Assembly (NCBI RefSeq): GCF_003725695.1
Contig: NZ_RJSE01000007.1
Span: forward strand, 758,963 to 822,962
Direction: 5' to 3'
Source of the DNA: Nocardioides marmoriginsengisoli
Lineage (GTDB): Bacteria > Actinomycetota > Actinomycetes > Propionibacteriales > Nocardioidaceae
Length of the DNA: 64,000 bases
Shown: positions 26,243-35,226 of the stretch, one piece after another
Numbering within the stretch: the stretch's first letter is position 1
Layout: every line of letters starts with the position of its first letter
The notes under the pieces: generated by a model
The model's input: only the letters and a program-made list of their open reading frames with translations
Database searches by the model: none
Told to the model about the DNA's origin: nothing
Translations under genes and position numbers: made by a program

Positions 26243-29200
26243 ATGTTCAACAAGGTCCTGGTGGCGAACCGAGGCGAGATCGCGATCCGCGCGTTCCGGT
26301 CGGCGTACGAGCTCGGCGCGGAGACGGTCGCCGTGTTCCCGTGGGAGGACCGCGGCTCCGACCACCGGCTCAAGGCGGACGAGGCCTACCAGGTCGGCGA
26401 GCGCGGGCACCCGGTGCGGGCGTACCTCGACGCCGCGCTGATGGTGCGGACGGCGGTGGAGGCCGGTGCCGACGCCGTCTACCCCGGGTACGGGTTCCTC
26501 TCGGAGAACCCGGAGCTCGCCGAGGCCTGCACGGCCGCGGGCATCACCTTCGTCGGTCCGCCGGCCGAGATCCTGACCCTGACCGGCAACAAGGCCCGGG
26601 CGATCGCCGCGGCGCGCGCTGCCGGCGTACCGACGTTGCGCGGTATCGATCCGGGCACCGACGTGGACGCGCTGGTCGAGGCGGCCTCGGCGCTGCCGTT
26701 CCCGGTCTTCGTCAAGGCCGTCGCCGGCGGCGGGGGCCGCGGGATGCGCCGGGTCGAGCGCGTCGCCGACCTGCGCGAGGCGATCGAGACCTGCATGCGC
26801 GAGGGCAGTGCGGCGTTCGGCGACCCGACCGTGTTCGTGGAGCAGGCCGTCGTGGATCCGCGGCACATCGAGGTGCAGATCCTGGCGGACGCGCACGGCG
26901 AGGTGATCCACCTCTTCGAGCGGGACTGCTCGGTCCAGCGCCGGCACCAGAAGGTCGTCGAGATCGCGCCGGCGCCGAACCTGGACCCGGAGGTGCGCGA
27001 CCGGATCTGTGCCGACGCGGTCCGGTTCGCGCGCGAGATCGGCTACGTCAACGCCGGCACCGTGGAGTTCCTGCTCGACCCGGCCGGCGACTACGTATTC
27101 ATCGAGATGAACCCGCGGATCCAGGTCGAGCACACCGTGACCGAGGAGGTCACCGACGTCGACCTGGTCCAGGCCCAGCTCCGGATCGCGTCCGGCGAGT
27201 CCCTGGCCGACCTGGGCCTGACCCAGGAGTCGGTGCGGCTGCGCGGCACCGCGCTGCAGTGCCGGATCACCACCGAGGATCCGGCGAACGGCTTCCGCCC
27301 GGACACCGGGGTGATCACGACGTACCGGTCGCCCGGCGGAGCCGGGATCCGGCTGGACGGCGGCACGACGTACACCGGTGCCGAGGTCTCCGCGCACTTC
27401 GACTCGATGCTCACCAAGCTGACCTGCCGCGGCCGCGACTTCACCGCGGCGGTCGCCCGGGCGCGGCGCGCGGTCGCCGAGTTCAGGATCCGCGGCGTGG
27501 CGACCAACATCCCGTTCCTGCAGGCGGTCCTGGACGACCCCGACTTCCGGGCCGGGCGCGCGACGACCGGGTTCATCGAGACGCACCCGGGGCTGCTCCG
27601 TGCCCGGTCGAGCGCGGACCGCGGGACGAAGCTGCTCACCTACCTGGCCGACGTCACCGTGAACCGCCCGTACGGCGACCTGCCGAGCACCACCGAGCCG
27701 ACCTCCAAGCTGCCCGCGCTCTCCGGGCCGCCGGTCCCCGGGTCGCGGCAGCTGCTCCTCGAGCTCGGACCCGAGCGGTTCGCCCGGGCGCTGCGCGACC
27801 AGGAGGCGGTCGCGGTCACCGACACCACCTTCCGGGACGCGCACCAGTCGCTGCTGGCGACCCGGGTCCGGACCCGGGACCTGCTCGACGTGGCCGGCCA
27901 CGTGGCCGCGAACACGCCGCAGCTGTGGTCGGTGGAGTGCTGGGGCGGGGCGACGTACGACGTCGGGCTCCGGTTCCTGGCCGAGGATCCGTGGGAGCGG
28001 CTGGAGGCACTGCGCGCCGCGGTGCCGAACCTCTGCCTGCAGATGCTGCTGCGGGGGCGCAACACCGTGGGCTACACGCCGTACCCGACCGAGGTCACCC
28101 AGGCCTTCGTGGAGGAGGCGACGGCGACCGGGATCGACGTGTTCCGGATCTTCGACGCGCTCAACGACGTCGAGCAGATGCGCCCCGCGATCGAGGCCGT
28201 GCGCGCCACCGGGACCGCGGTGGCGGAGGTCGCGCTCTGCTACACCGGCGACCTGTCCGATCCGGCCGAGTCGCTCTACACGCTGGACTACTACCTCGGC
28301 CTGGCGCGGCGCATCGTCGACGCCGGGGCGCACGTGCTGGCGATCAAGGACATGGCCGGCCTGCTTCGCGCGCCGGCCGCCCGGACCCTGGTCGGCGCGC
28401 TCCGCAGCGAGTTCGACCTCCCGGTCCACCTGCACACCCACGACACCGCTGGCGGTCAGCTCGCGACCCTGCTGGCCGCGATCGATGCCGGGGTGGACGC
28501 GGTCGACGCGGCCTCCGCGGCGATGGCCGGAACGACCTCGCAGCCGTCGCTCTCGGCGCTGGTCGCGGCGACGGACCACACCGCGCGGGCGACCGGGCTG
28601 GACCTGACCGAGGTGTGCGACCTCGAGCCGTACTGGGAAGCGACCCGGCGGCTCTACCGGCCGTTCGAGTCCGGCCTGCCGGCGCCGACCGGGCGGGTCT
28701 ACCGGCACGAGATCCCCGGCGGCCAGCTGTCGAACCTGCGGCAGCAGGCGATCGCGCTCGGGCTCGGTGACCGGTTCGAGCAGGTCGAGGAGCTGTACGC
28801 CGCGGCCGACGACATCCTCGGCAACATCGTCAAGGTCACCCCCAGCTCCAAGGTGGTCGGCGATCTCGCGCTGCACCTGGTCGCGGTCGGGGCCGACCCG
28901 GCGGAGTTCGCCGCCGAACCGGGGCGGTTCGACGTACCGGACTCGGTGATCGGGTTCCTCGCCGGCGAGCTCGGCGACCCGCCGGGAGGGTGGCCGGAGC
29001 CGTTCCGGACGAAGGCCCTCGCCGGGCGGAACCGGCCGGCCCCGGTCGCGGCGCTGACCGACGAGGAGCGCCGCGGTCTGGCCGTGGACCGGCGCCGGAC
29101 GCTCAACCGGCTGCTCTTCCCGGGGCCGACCCGGGACTTCGCGGAATCCCGGGCGAACTACGGCGACCTGACCGCGCTCGCGACCCGGGACTACCTCTAC

Positions 29201-29620
29201 GGGCTGCGCCCGGGCGAGGTGCACGAGGTCGAGATCGAGGCGGGCAAGACCTTGCACCTCGGCCTCCAGTCGGTGACCGAGCCGGACGAGCGCGGCATCC
29301 GCACGGTGATGTGCACGATCAACGGGCAGCTCCGCCCGATCCCGGCCCGCGATCGCGGCGTCGCCGCCGCGGCACCGGCCCAGGAGCGCGCCGACGCGAA
29401 CGTTCCGGGTCAGATCGCCGCGCCCTTCGGGGGCGTGGTCACCACGGTGGTCTCGGCGGGCGACCTGGTCGAGGCCGGTGCGACGGTGGCCACCATCGAG
29501 GCGATGAAGATGGAAGCGTCGATCACCACCCCGATCGCGGGCCGGGTCGGGCGGGTGGCGCTCAGCGGCCCCCAGCAGGTCGACGGCGGCGACCTGGTGC
29601 TGACGGTGGAGAAGGCCTGA
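26243..29620 (+). CDS. pyc: Pyruvate carboxylase
   Basis: A full-length 1125-residue single-chain enzyme that converts pyruvate, bicarbonate and ATP to oxaloacetate. Order of domains: biotin carboxylase (about 1-450, FNKVLVANRGEIAIR, KAVAGGGGRGMR, EMNPRIQVEHTVTEE), carboxyltransferase (about 525-800, TDTTFRDAHQSLLATRVRT, HTHDTAGG), tetramerisation region, and a biotinyl domain with K1089 in EAMKME. ATG 26243 has GAGG-type spacing right after lutC. Transcription together with lutABC ties lactate-derived pyruvate to anaplerosis. Confidence 0.96.
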   Translation: MFNKVLVANRGEIAIRAFRSAYELGAETVAVFPWEDRGSDHRLKADEAYQVGERGHPVRAYLDAALMVRTAVEAGADAVYPGYGFLSENPELAEACTAAGITFVGPPAEILTLTGNKARAIAAARAAGVPTLRGIDPGTDVDALVEAASALPFPVFVKAVAGGGGRGMRRVERVADLREAIETCMREGSAAFGDPTVFVEQAVVDPRHIEVQILADAHGEVIHLFERDCSVQRRHQKVVEIAPAPNLDPEVRDRICADAVRFAREIGYVNAGTVEFLLDPAGDYVFIEMNPRIQVEHTVTEEVTDVDLVQAQLRIASGESLADLGLTQESVRLRGTALQCRITTEDPANGFRPDTGVITTYRSPGGAGIRLDGGTTYTGAEVSAHFDSMLTKLTCRGRDFTAAVARARRAVAEFRIRGVATNIPFLQAVLDDPDFRAGRATTGFIETHPGLLRARSSADRGTKLLTYLADVTVNRPYGDLPSTTEPTSKLPALSGPPVPGSRQLLLELGPERFARALRDQEAVAVTDTTFRDAHQSLLATRVRTRDLLDVAGHVAANTPQLWSVECWGGATYDVGLRFLAEDPWERLEALRAAVPNLCLQMLLRGRNTVGYTPYPTEVTQAFVEEATATGIDVFRIFDALNDVEQMRPAIEAVRATGTAVAEVALCYTGDLSDPAESLYTLDYYLGLARRIVDAGAHVLAIKDMAGLLRAPAARTLVGALRSEFDLPVHLHTHDTAGGQLATLLAAIDAGVDAVDAASAAMAGTTSQPSLSALVAATDHTARATGLDLTEVCDLEPYWEATRRLYRPFESGLPAPTGRVYRHEIPGGQLSNLRQQAIALGLGDRFEQVEELYAAADDILGNIVKVTPSSKVVGDLALHLVAVGADPAEFAAEPGRFDVPDSVIGFLAGELGDPPGGWPEPFRTKALAGRNRPAPVAALTDEERRGLAVDRRRTLNRLLFPGPTRDFAESRANYGDLTALATRDYLYGLRPGEVHEVEIEAGKTLHLGLQSVTEPDERGIRTVMCTINGQLRPIPARDRGVAAAAPAQERADANVPGQIAAPFGGVVTTVVSAGDLVEAGATVATIEAMKMEASITTPIAGRVGRVALSGPQQVDGGDLVLTVEKA

Positions 29621-29657
29621 GCGTTCCCGGCGGGTGTGCGTGACCGGCGAACGGGAG

Positions 29658-29663
29658 TAGGTT
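29658..29663 (+). promoter_or_regulatory. -10 box of methyltransferase gene, leaderless
   Basis: TAGGTT lies 6 nt before ATG 29670, which would place the transcript start at the start codon. A GGGAG at 29653-29657 is too far away to be a good ribosome site. Confidence 0.45.
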
Positions 29664-29669
29664 CGCAGG

Positions 29670-30491
29670 ATGGACGATCGGCGGTCCAGCGGTGACGCGC
29701 AGTTCGGGGGATCGATCCCCGACCTGTACGAGCGCCTGCTGGTCCCGATGATCTTCCAGGGGCCGGCGACCCGGCTGGCCGGCGTCGTCGCGGCGACCTC
29801 GCCGCGGACGATCCTCGAGACCGCCGCCGGGACCGGAGTGCTGACCCGGGCGCTGGTGCAGCAGTGCCCGGACGCGCGGATCACGGCCACCGACTTGAAC
29901 CAGCCGATGCTGGATGCCGCCGCCACGAGGACTGCCGCAAGGGTCCGGTGGCAGCAGGCGGATGCGCTGGACCTGCCGTTCGAGGACGGGTCGTTCGACG
30001 TGGTCGTCTGCCAGTTCGGCGCGATGTTCTTCCCGAACCGAAGCGCCGGCTACCGGGAGGCGGGCCGGGTGCTCGCTCCGGGCGGCACCTTCGTCCTCAA
30101 CGTCTGGGACCGGATCGAGAACAACGAGGTCACCTACGTGATCGAGTCCGCGATGGCGCTGGCGGCGCCCGCCGATCCGCCCCGGTTCATGAGCCGCACC
30201 CCGCACGGGTACTTCGACCCCGACCGGATCCGGGCCGACCTCGCGGTGGCGGGGATGACCGACGTGGAGATCGTTGCGGTCGACGGCATCGGCGTCACCA
30301 CCGCGGCGGACGCGGCGGTCGCGTTCTGCCAGGGCACGCCGTGGAGCGGAGAGCTCGCCCGGCATCCGACGCTGGACGTCGCGACCGCGACCGGGATCGC
30401 CGAGCAGGCGCTGCTCGACCACTTCGGGTCCGGGACGATCGACGGCCGGATCCGCTGGTTCGAGGTGGTCGCGCGGCCGGGGACCGCCTAG
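29670..30491 (+). CDS. SAM-dependent class I methyltransferase (UbiE/COQ5 type)
   Basis: A 273-residue methyltransferase with motif I ILETAAGTGVLTRAL, an acidic loop ATDLNQPML, and QADALDLPFEDGSFDVVVCQFG, the typical motif of the Methyltransf_11 group. No neighbour suggests a substrate. It ends four bases inside the convergent DUF1905 gene. Confidence 0.82.
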   Translation: MDDRRSSGDAQFGGSIPDLYERLLVPMIFQGPATRLAGVVAATSPRTILETAAGTGVLTRALVQQCPDARITATDLNQPMLDAAATRTAARVRWQQADALDLPFEDGSFDVVVCQFGAMFFPNRSAGYREAGRVLAPGGTFVLNVWDRIENNEVTYVIESAMALAAPADPPRFMSRTPHGYFDPDRIRADLAVAGMTDVEIVAVDGIGVTTAADAAVAFCQGTPWSGELARHPTLDVATATGIAEQALLDHFGSGTIDGRIRWFEVVARPGTA

Positions 30492-30787
30492 GGCCGGCCG
30501 ACGTTCAGGGCAACCGCCAGCACCTGGTCGGGTTCGATCCCGGCCTCCTTGCGGACGGCGCTCTTCAACGGGATCAGGTAGCGGCCGTCCTTCGGGAACA
30601 GCGCGGTGCTGAACTCGGTGTCGCCGATCCGCGCGATCACGGGGACCTGGCCCCAGTACTCCAGTCCCTTGGCGGCGAACTTGATGTCCGCGCTCTCCTC
30701 CTCCGGCACGCGCAGGAAGTAGTACGGCGCCGGACCGCGCCACTCGACGACCGGGCCCTCGAACTCGAAATCCATCGTCGCCATCAT
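30488..30787 (-). CDS. DUF1905 domain protein
   Basis: A 99-residue protein that is almost entirely a DUF1905 domain (FEFEGPVVEWRGPAPYYFLRV at the start, GDTEFSTALFPKDGRYLIPLK in the middle). The family has no established function. The ATG at 30787 overlaps the stop of the TetR gene (ATGA), so the two are coupled; in-frame ATGs at 30784 and 30775 are alternatives. Confidence 0.78.
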   Translation of the reverse strand: MMATMDFEFEGPVVEWRGPAPYYFLRVPEEESADIKFAAKGLEYWGQVPVIARIGDTEFSTALFPKDGRYLIPLKSAVRKEAGIEPDQVLAVALNVGRP

Positions 30788-31344
30788 GCCCGACCGAAGG
30801 CCGGCGCGACGTACGCCGTCACCAGCGCCCGCTCGGTCGCGGCGTCCTGGGCCGGCCAGGCCAGCAGCATCAGCACGACCCGCACCACCCACTGGGCGCC
30901 CAGGGCGTCGGTGGCCGGGAGGCCGGTGAGCGCGGACGCGACCGAGGTCAGCTCCGCGGAGCCGCGCAGGTAGTCGTCGGCGAAGGAGTTGCGGCGGCTT
31001 CCGAACCAGGCGGCCAGCGCCCGGTCGGCACGGACCGCCGCGACCGAGACCAGGATCGCCTCGACGACCCGCTCCGGTCCGGAGATCCCGCGCAGCTTCT
31101 CCTCGACCCGGTCGCCGACCCGGGACGCGGCGTCGGCCAGCACCATCGCCAGCAGCGCGCTCTTCCCGCCGACGTGGCGGTAGAGCGTTGCCCGGGAGCA
31201 GCCGGCCCGCGCGGCGACCGCCTCGGCGGTGAACTTGTCGAGTCCGCGCTCGGTCAGCAGGTCCCGGGCGGCGCCGCGGATCCGGGCGATCGCGAGCTCG
31301 TGGCGCTCGCCGCCGGTGAGCCAATCGGTGCTCGGCGTGCTCAT
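30784..31344 (-). CDS. TetR family transcriptional regulator
   Basis: A 186-residue regulator. The N-terminal HTH is clear ('LDKFTAEAVAARAGCSRATLYRHVGGKSALLAMVL'). ATG 31344 follows GGAGGTGGG. A near-perfect 25-bp operator lies directly upstream, fitting autoregulation. It is divergent from the P450 gene, the likely target, and its transcript also carries the DUF1905 gene. Confidence 0.9.
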   Translation of the reverse strand: MSTPSTDWLTGGERHELAIARIRGAARDLLTERGLDKFTAEAVAARAGCSRATLYRHVGGKSALLAMVLADAASRVGDRVEEKLRGISGPERVVEAILVSVAAVRADRALAAWFGSRRNSFADDYLRGSAELTSVASALTGLPATDALGAQWVVRVVLMLLAWPAQDAATERALVTAYVAPAFGRA

Positions 31345-31367
31345 CCCACCTCCGTGACAGGTGAACC

Positions 31368-31392
31368 AATTTGTCTCACTCTAAGACAGATT
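31368..31392. promoter_or_regulatory. TetR operator
   Basis: Arms AATTTGTCT (31368-31376) and AGACAGATT (31384-31392) are inverted repeats with 8 of 9 matching positions and a 7-bp centre. The site lies 24 bp before the TetR start and about 160 bp before the P450 start. It is the best operator-like sequence in this gap. Confidence 0.6.
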
Positions 31393-31552
31393 CGGCTCCA
31401 CTGTCGCCCGGGTTCGGGCTCGGTCCGGGACCGCGGTGAGAGGGCCCGTCGGGTACGCCGGACCGCCCGCGTCTCAGTCCTCCCGAACGCCTTGTCCGGA
31501 GCATCGCGCGGCACCACGATTGCCGGCAAGCACCCGCCCGTTCGGAGGAACC

Positions 31553-32770
31553 ATGACCGCGACCACCGTGCCCCTCGACCTGTTCGCCCCCGAGCACGTC
31601 GACGATCCGGCTGCGCTGTTCGAGCGCCTCCGCCGTACCGCCGCCGTGCACCGAGTGCCGGGCACGAGCTTCCACCTGGTCTCCACCTGGGACCTGGTCC
31701 AGGAGGCGGTTGCCCGGACCGAGGACTTCTCCTCCGAGCTGCGCTCGGTGATCCTGCAGGGGGCCGACGGTGCCGCCACCGAGCTGGGCATGGACGGCGG
31801 CGGCACGATCGAGCAGGTGCTGGCCACCGCGGACGACCCGTCGCACAAGCTCCACCGCGGCCTGGTGCTGCAGACGCTCGGCAAGCGGATCCGCGCGCTG
31901 GACCAGGACGTGACCGCGTTCGCCGGCGAGCTCTGGGAGGCGCACGCCCGGGACGGTCACGTCGACTGGGCGGACGCGATGGCCGACCGGCTGCCGCTCG
32001 CCATGGTCGCGCGCCTGATCGGGCTTCCCGAAGCCGACGTGCCGCGGCTCCTGGACCTCGCCTACGAGAGCACCGAGCTGCTCGGCGGCATCGTCGCCGC
32101 GGACCGGATGGACCGCCTCGTCGCCGCCTCGATCGAGCTGTACGGCTACCTCGCCGAGCACTTCGACCGGGCACGTCGGCATCCGGGCGACGACCTGCTC
32201 GGCACCCTGGCCGCAGCCTGTGCCGACGGCGGCCTGCAGCCGGAGACGGCCGTCCTGATCCTGCTCCAGCTGGTCGGCGCCGGAGGTGAGTCCACCGCCG
32301 GGTTGATCGCGACCTCGGCCCGGCGGATGGCGGAGGACCCGGTGGTCCAGGCCCGGCTCCGCTCCGACCCGGCCCTGATCGACCCGTTCCTCGACGAGTG
32401 CCTGCGCCTGGAGTCGCCGTTCCGCGGGCACTACCGCGTCGTCACCCGCGACACCGCGCTCGGCGGCGTGCCGCTGCCGGCGGGCAGCCACCTGCTGCTG
32501 CTCTGGGGTGCGGCCAACCGGGACCCGGCGCGCTTCACCGACCCCGACGTCCTCGACCTCGACCGGCCGGGCATCCGCCAGCACCTCGCGTTCGGGAAGG
32601 GGGCCCACTTCTGCGTCGGGTCGTCGCTGGCCCGGATGGAGGCGACGGCGGCGCTCCGCCTGCTGCTCGACCGGACCGAGCACGTCGATCTCGACCCGGA
32701 GGCCCTGCCGACGTGGGTGCCGAGCATCTTCGTACGCCGGCACCGCACCCTCCCGCTGCGGTTCCGCTGA
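31553..32770 (+). CDS. Cytochrome P450
   Basis: A 405-residue soluble bacterial P450. The heme ligand is C354 in FGKGAHFCVG, the K-helix motif is ECLRLE, and the oxygen-activation segment of the I-helix reads GAGGEST, where the usual acid-threonine pair is E-S-T. It needs a ferredoxin partner, and none is encoded nearby. ATG 31553 follows GGAGGAACC. Substrate is unknown; a TetR gene and its operator suggest induction by a small hydrophobic compound. Confidence 0.92.
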   Translation: MTATTVPLDLFAPEHVDDPAALFERLRRTAAVHRVPGTSFHLVSTWDLVQEAVARTEDFSSELRSVILQGADGAATELGMDGGGTIEQVLATADDPSHKLHRGLVLQTLGKRIRALDQDVTAFAGELWEAHARDGHVDWADAMADRLPLAMVARLIGLPEADVPRLLDLAYESTELLGGIVAADRMDRLVAASIELYGYLAEHFDRARRHPGDDLLGTLAAACADGGLQPETAVLILLQLVGAGGESTAGLIATSARRMAEDPVVQARLRSDPALIDPFLDECLRLESPFRGHYRVVTRDTALGGVPLPAGSHLLLLWGAANRDPARFTDPDVLDLDRPGIRQHLAFGKGAHFCVGSSLARMEATAALRLLLDRTEHVDLDPEALPTWVPSIFVRRHRTLPLRFR

Positions 32771-32776
32771 CGCCGG

Positions 32777-34369
32777 TCAGAGCCACCCGGCGCTCCGGGC
32801 GAGCGCGGCCGCCTCGCCGGTCTTCGCCACCCCCAGCTTCTGCCGGATCGATCGCAGGTGGGTCTTGACGGTGTTCAGGGACACGTACAGCTCCTCGGCG
32901 ATCCCGGACTGGCTGTGGCCGCGGCTGACCAGGGCGAGCACCTCGAGCTCCCGGCTGGTCAGCGGGGTGTCGCCGGTGAGGTCCACGGGTGCCGGCGCCG
33001 GCACCGCGACGTGCGAGCTCCCTCCCTCGAGGAAGGCGACGATCTCGGCGGCCCAGGCGTTGCCGGGCGACGCTGCCAGGGCCCGCCGGGCAAGCACCAG
33101 GTTCTGGGTCGGGAGGAAGAGGGCGAACACCCGGCGAGCGTTGACAGGTTCGGTCCACGCCAGCGCCTGCTGCATGCTGGCATCCGCGTCCTCGGAGCGA
33201 CCGAGCTTCTCCAGCAGGCCGGACTCGTACGCGCAGGCGCAGGCGAAGGTCAGCGAGAGGTGCCGCACCCGACCGGAGGTGATCGGGTCGAGCAGCGCCA
33301 GGGCCTCGTCGAGGTCACCGCGCTTGCCGGCGATCATGGCGCGCACCATGATCGCCTCCGCCGGTGCCGGGACCAGGTCGAGCCGGGACGTGTACGCCTG
33401 CGCGCGGGCCCGGTCGCCCTGCTGCACCGCCAGGTAGGCATCCAGCATCATCAGGGGCAGTGCCCAGACTCCGCCGCGGGCGACCCGGTGGTCCACCGAG
33501 GCGCTGGCGAGCACGCTCCTGGCGGCCTGCATCTGCCCGGTGTGGAGAGCGTCGTGGGCAGCCATCGCGATCGCGAGCGAGGCCAGGGTCGGATCGGCCT
33601 CGGCCTCCGGCCGGACGGTCGGGAGCTGGGCCAGCAGGTCCCAGGCGACCGGTGCGCCCTGGAAGTGGTCGGCCCAGCCGAGGGTGAGCTGGGCGCGGAC
33701 CTTCCAGAACGGCGGCGGTCCGCTCGCGGCGTCGTGGTGGCCGAGGTCGAGCGCGGCCCGGGCGAACTGGGCGGCCATGCTCGGCCGGCCGCGCGGAATC
33801 TCGGCGAGCGCCAGCCGCGAGAGGATCGACGCCTCCGGGCCGCGGACCCCCAGCACCTTGACCAGGGTCAGGGCGGCGACCAGGTGCTCCGTCGCCGAGT
33901 CGATCGCGTCCAGGTCCGCGGTCATGTCGGCCTGGATGCAGGCAGCGATGTTCAGGTGCAGCAGCACGCGTTGCCACGGGTGCAGTGCCGCCGGTGCCGT
34001 CAGCAGCTCCGCAGCCAGGGCGTAGGCCTCCGGGTCCGGACGCAGCTGGACCCGGGCGGACCACAGGCGCAGCGTGACGACGTCGCACCGGTGGGTGAGG
34101 TCCTCGCTCAGCGACTGGTACCGGAGTCGTTCGACCAGCTGCAGGCTCGCGCCGAGGTGACCGGTCCGGGCGAGCGCGAAGATCAGGTACGGCGCCGCGG
34201 CCGTGTTCGCGGCGGTCGCCGACTCGGCCTCCAGCCAGGCGATCACCTCCGGGTCGTCGTACGGGTCGGGCGCGATCCGACTATCCCCGTCGCCGTCGGC
34301 GCTCGGGAGCTCGTCCGAAGGAACCCAGGGTTGCCCAGCCACACCAGTACAGACTCCGGCAGCGCGCAC
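32777..34369 (-). CDS. LuxR family regulator with large TPR-like sensor region
   Basis: A regulator of up to 530 residues. The C-terminal 65 residues are a LuxR HTH (TSRELEVLALVSRGHSQSGIAEELYVSLNTVKTHLRSI). The rest is Ala/Leu-rich helical repeat sequence like that of LAL/MalT-type proteins, but no N-terminal ATPase Walker motif is present, so it is a shortened relative. The start is uncertain: GTG 34369 or GTG 34342. It is next to an ECF sigma factor on the same strand, 33 bases downstream of it. Confidence 0.8.
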   Translation of the reverse strand: MRAAGVCTGVAGQPWVPSDELPSADGDGDSRIAPDPYDDPEVIAWLEAESATAANTAAAPYLIFALARTGHLGASLQLVERLRYQSLSEDLTHRCDVVTLRLWSARVQLRPDPEAYALAAELLTAPAALHPWQRVLLHLNIAACIQADMTADLDAIDSATEHLVAALTLVKVLGVRGPEASILSRLALAEIPRGRPSMAAQFARAALDLGHHDAASGPPPFWKVRAQLTLGWADHFQGAPVAWDLLAQLPTVRPEAEADPTLASLAIAMAAHDALHTGQMQAARSVLASASVDHRVARGGVWALPLMMLDAYLAVQQGDRARAQAYTSRLDLVPAPAEAIMVRAMIAGKRGDLDEALALLDPITSGRVRHLSLTFACACAYESGLLEKLGRSEDADASMQQALAWTEPVNARRVFALFLPTQNLVLARRALAASPGNAWAAEIVAFLEGGSSHVAVPAPAPVDLTGDTPLTSRELEVLALVSRGHSQSGIAEELYVSLNTVKTHLRSIRQKLGVAKTGEAAALARSAGWL

Positions 34370-34402
34370 GCATTACGCGGAACGTCCAAGATCTGATGGT
34401 CA

Positions 34403-34975
34403 TCAGGCGCAGGCGCGTCGCCGGTGGAGGTCCTCCAGGCTCGGGTGGCTGCGGAGCCGGTGCCGAGCCCGGGTGGCCATCGCCGAGATCGCCCCGGTGG
34501 ACTTCCCGAGGTCGAGCGCCAGCTCCAGGATGCTCTCGTTCTCGACCTCCAGGCGCCAGAGCAGGGTGCGCCAGGCCTCCGGGAGGTCGCGGAGGGCGTC
34601 GAGCACCGGCGACGCCGGAGGCAGGTCGATCTCGACGACCTGGGTGTCGAGGAAACCGGTGTCGTCGGTCGGCCGGCACCGGGACCGTTCCTTGCTGTGC
34701 TGCCAGGCGACCCGAGTCGTCGTGATCGACAGGTAGCCGGCGAAGTTCGTCGTCGGACCGTTGCCGCCGTGGATCGCGCGCAAGGTCCGGGCGAACCCCT
34801 CCGCGACGACGTCCTCGACCTGGTCGGCCGGGGTGCCGGCCCGCCGGGCGGCACGCGCCCCGCAGTCGAAGTGCCGGGTGTAGAGGACGCCGAAGCAGTC
34901 CAGGTCTCCTTGCCGGACGCCGGTGACGAGCGTCGCGTCGTCCAGCTCCTCCAGGTCCGTCCCCAGCTCCACCAT
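34403..34975 (-). CDS. ECF-type RNA polymerase sigma factor
   Basis: A 190-residue sigma-70 family protein with a region 2 (DLDCFGVLYTRHFDCGARAARRAG ... VEDVVAEGFARTLRAI) and a region 4 helix-turn-helix (LPEAWRTLLWRLEVENESILELALDLGKSTGAISAMATRARHRL). ATG 34975 follows GGAAGGGA; a longer frame lacks a start signal. No anti-sigma gene follows; instead a LuxR regulator does. Confidence 0.85.
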   Translation of the reverse strand: MVELGTDLEELDDATLVTGVRQGDLDCFGVLYTRHFDCGARAARRAGTPADQVEDVVAEGFARTLRAIHGGNGPTTNFAGYLSITTTRVAWQHSKERSRCRPTDDTGFLDTQVVEIDLPPASPVLDALRDLPEAWRTLLWRLEVENESILELALDLGKSTGAISAMATRARHRLRSHPSLEDLHRRRACA

Positions 34976-35226
34976 GCTGCCGATCCCTTCCTCGTGCGGC
35001 CACAGGTCGGGCCCCCGGGATCGATGCTCGGCGCGAGGACATAGCCGCCGAATCACACAAAAGGGTGATCTTGCGTCGAAAAGGAGGAGGAAAAGGATGA
35101 GATCCGGCCTCCGCCCCGCGGGTTCGTCCACAACTGCCCGGGCAAGCGCGTCACGAATGGCGCGTCGGGCGATCAATCGAGGTGAGCGCGGTTGCACAGC
35201 CGTGCCGCGTCGTCAGGAGGAGAGCT

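Noticed and set aside
34976-35226. Additional gene in the ECF/small-protein gap
   Set aside because: Short open frames exist on both strands, but none has a ribosome site or family similarity. The gap holds the ribosome site of the small gene and an A/G-rich tract only.
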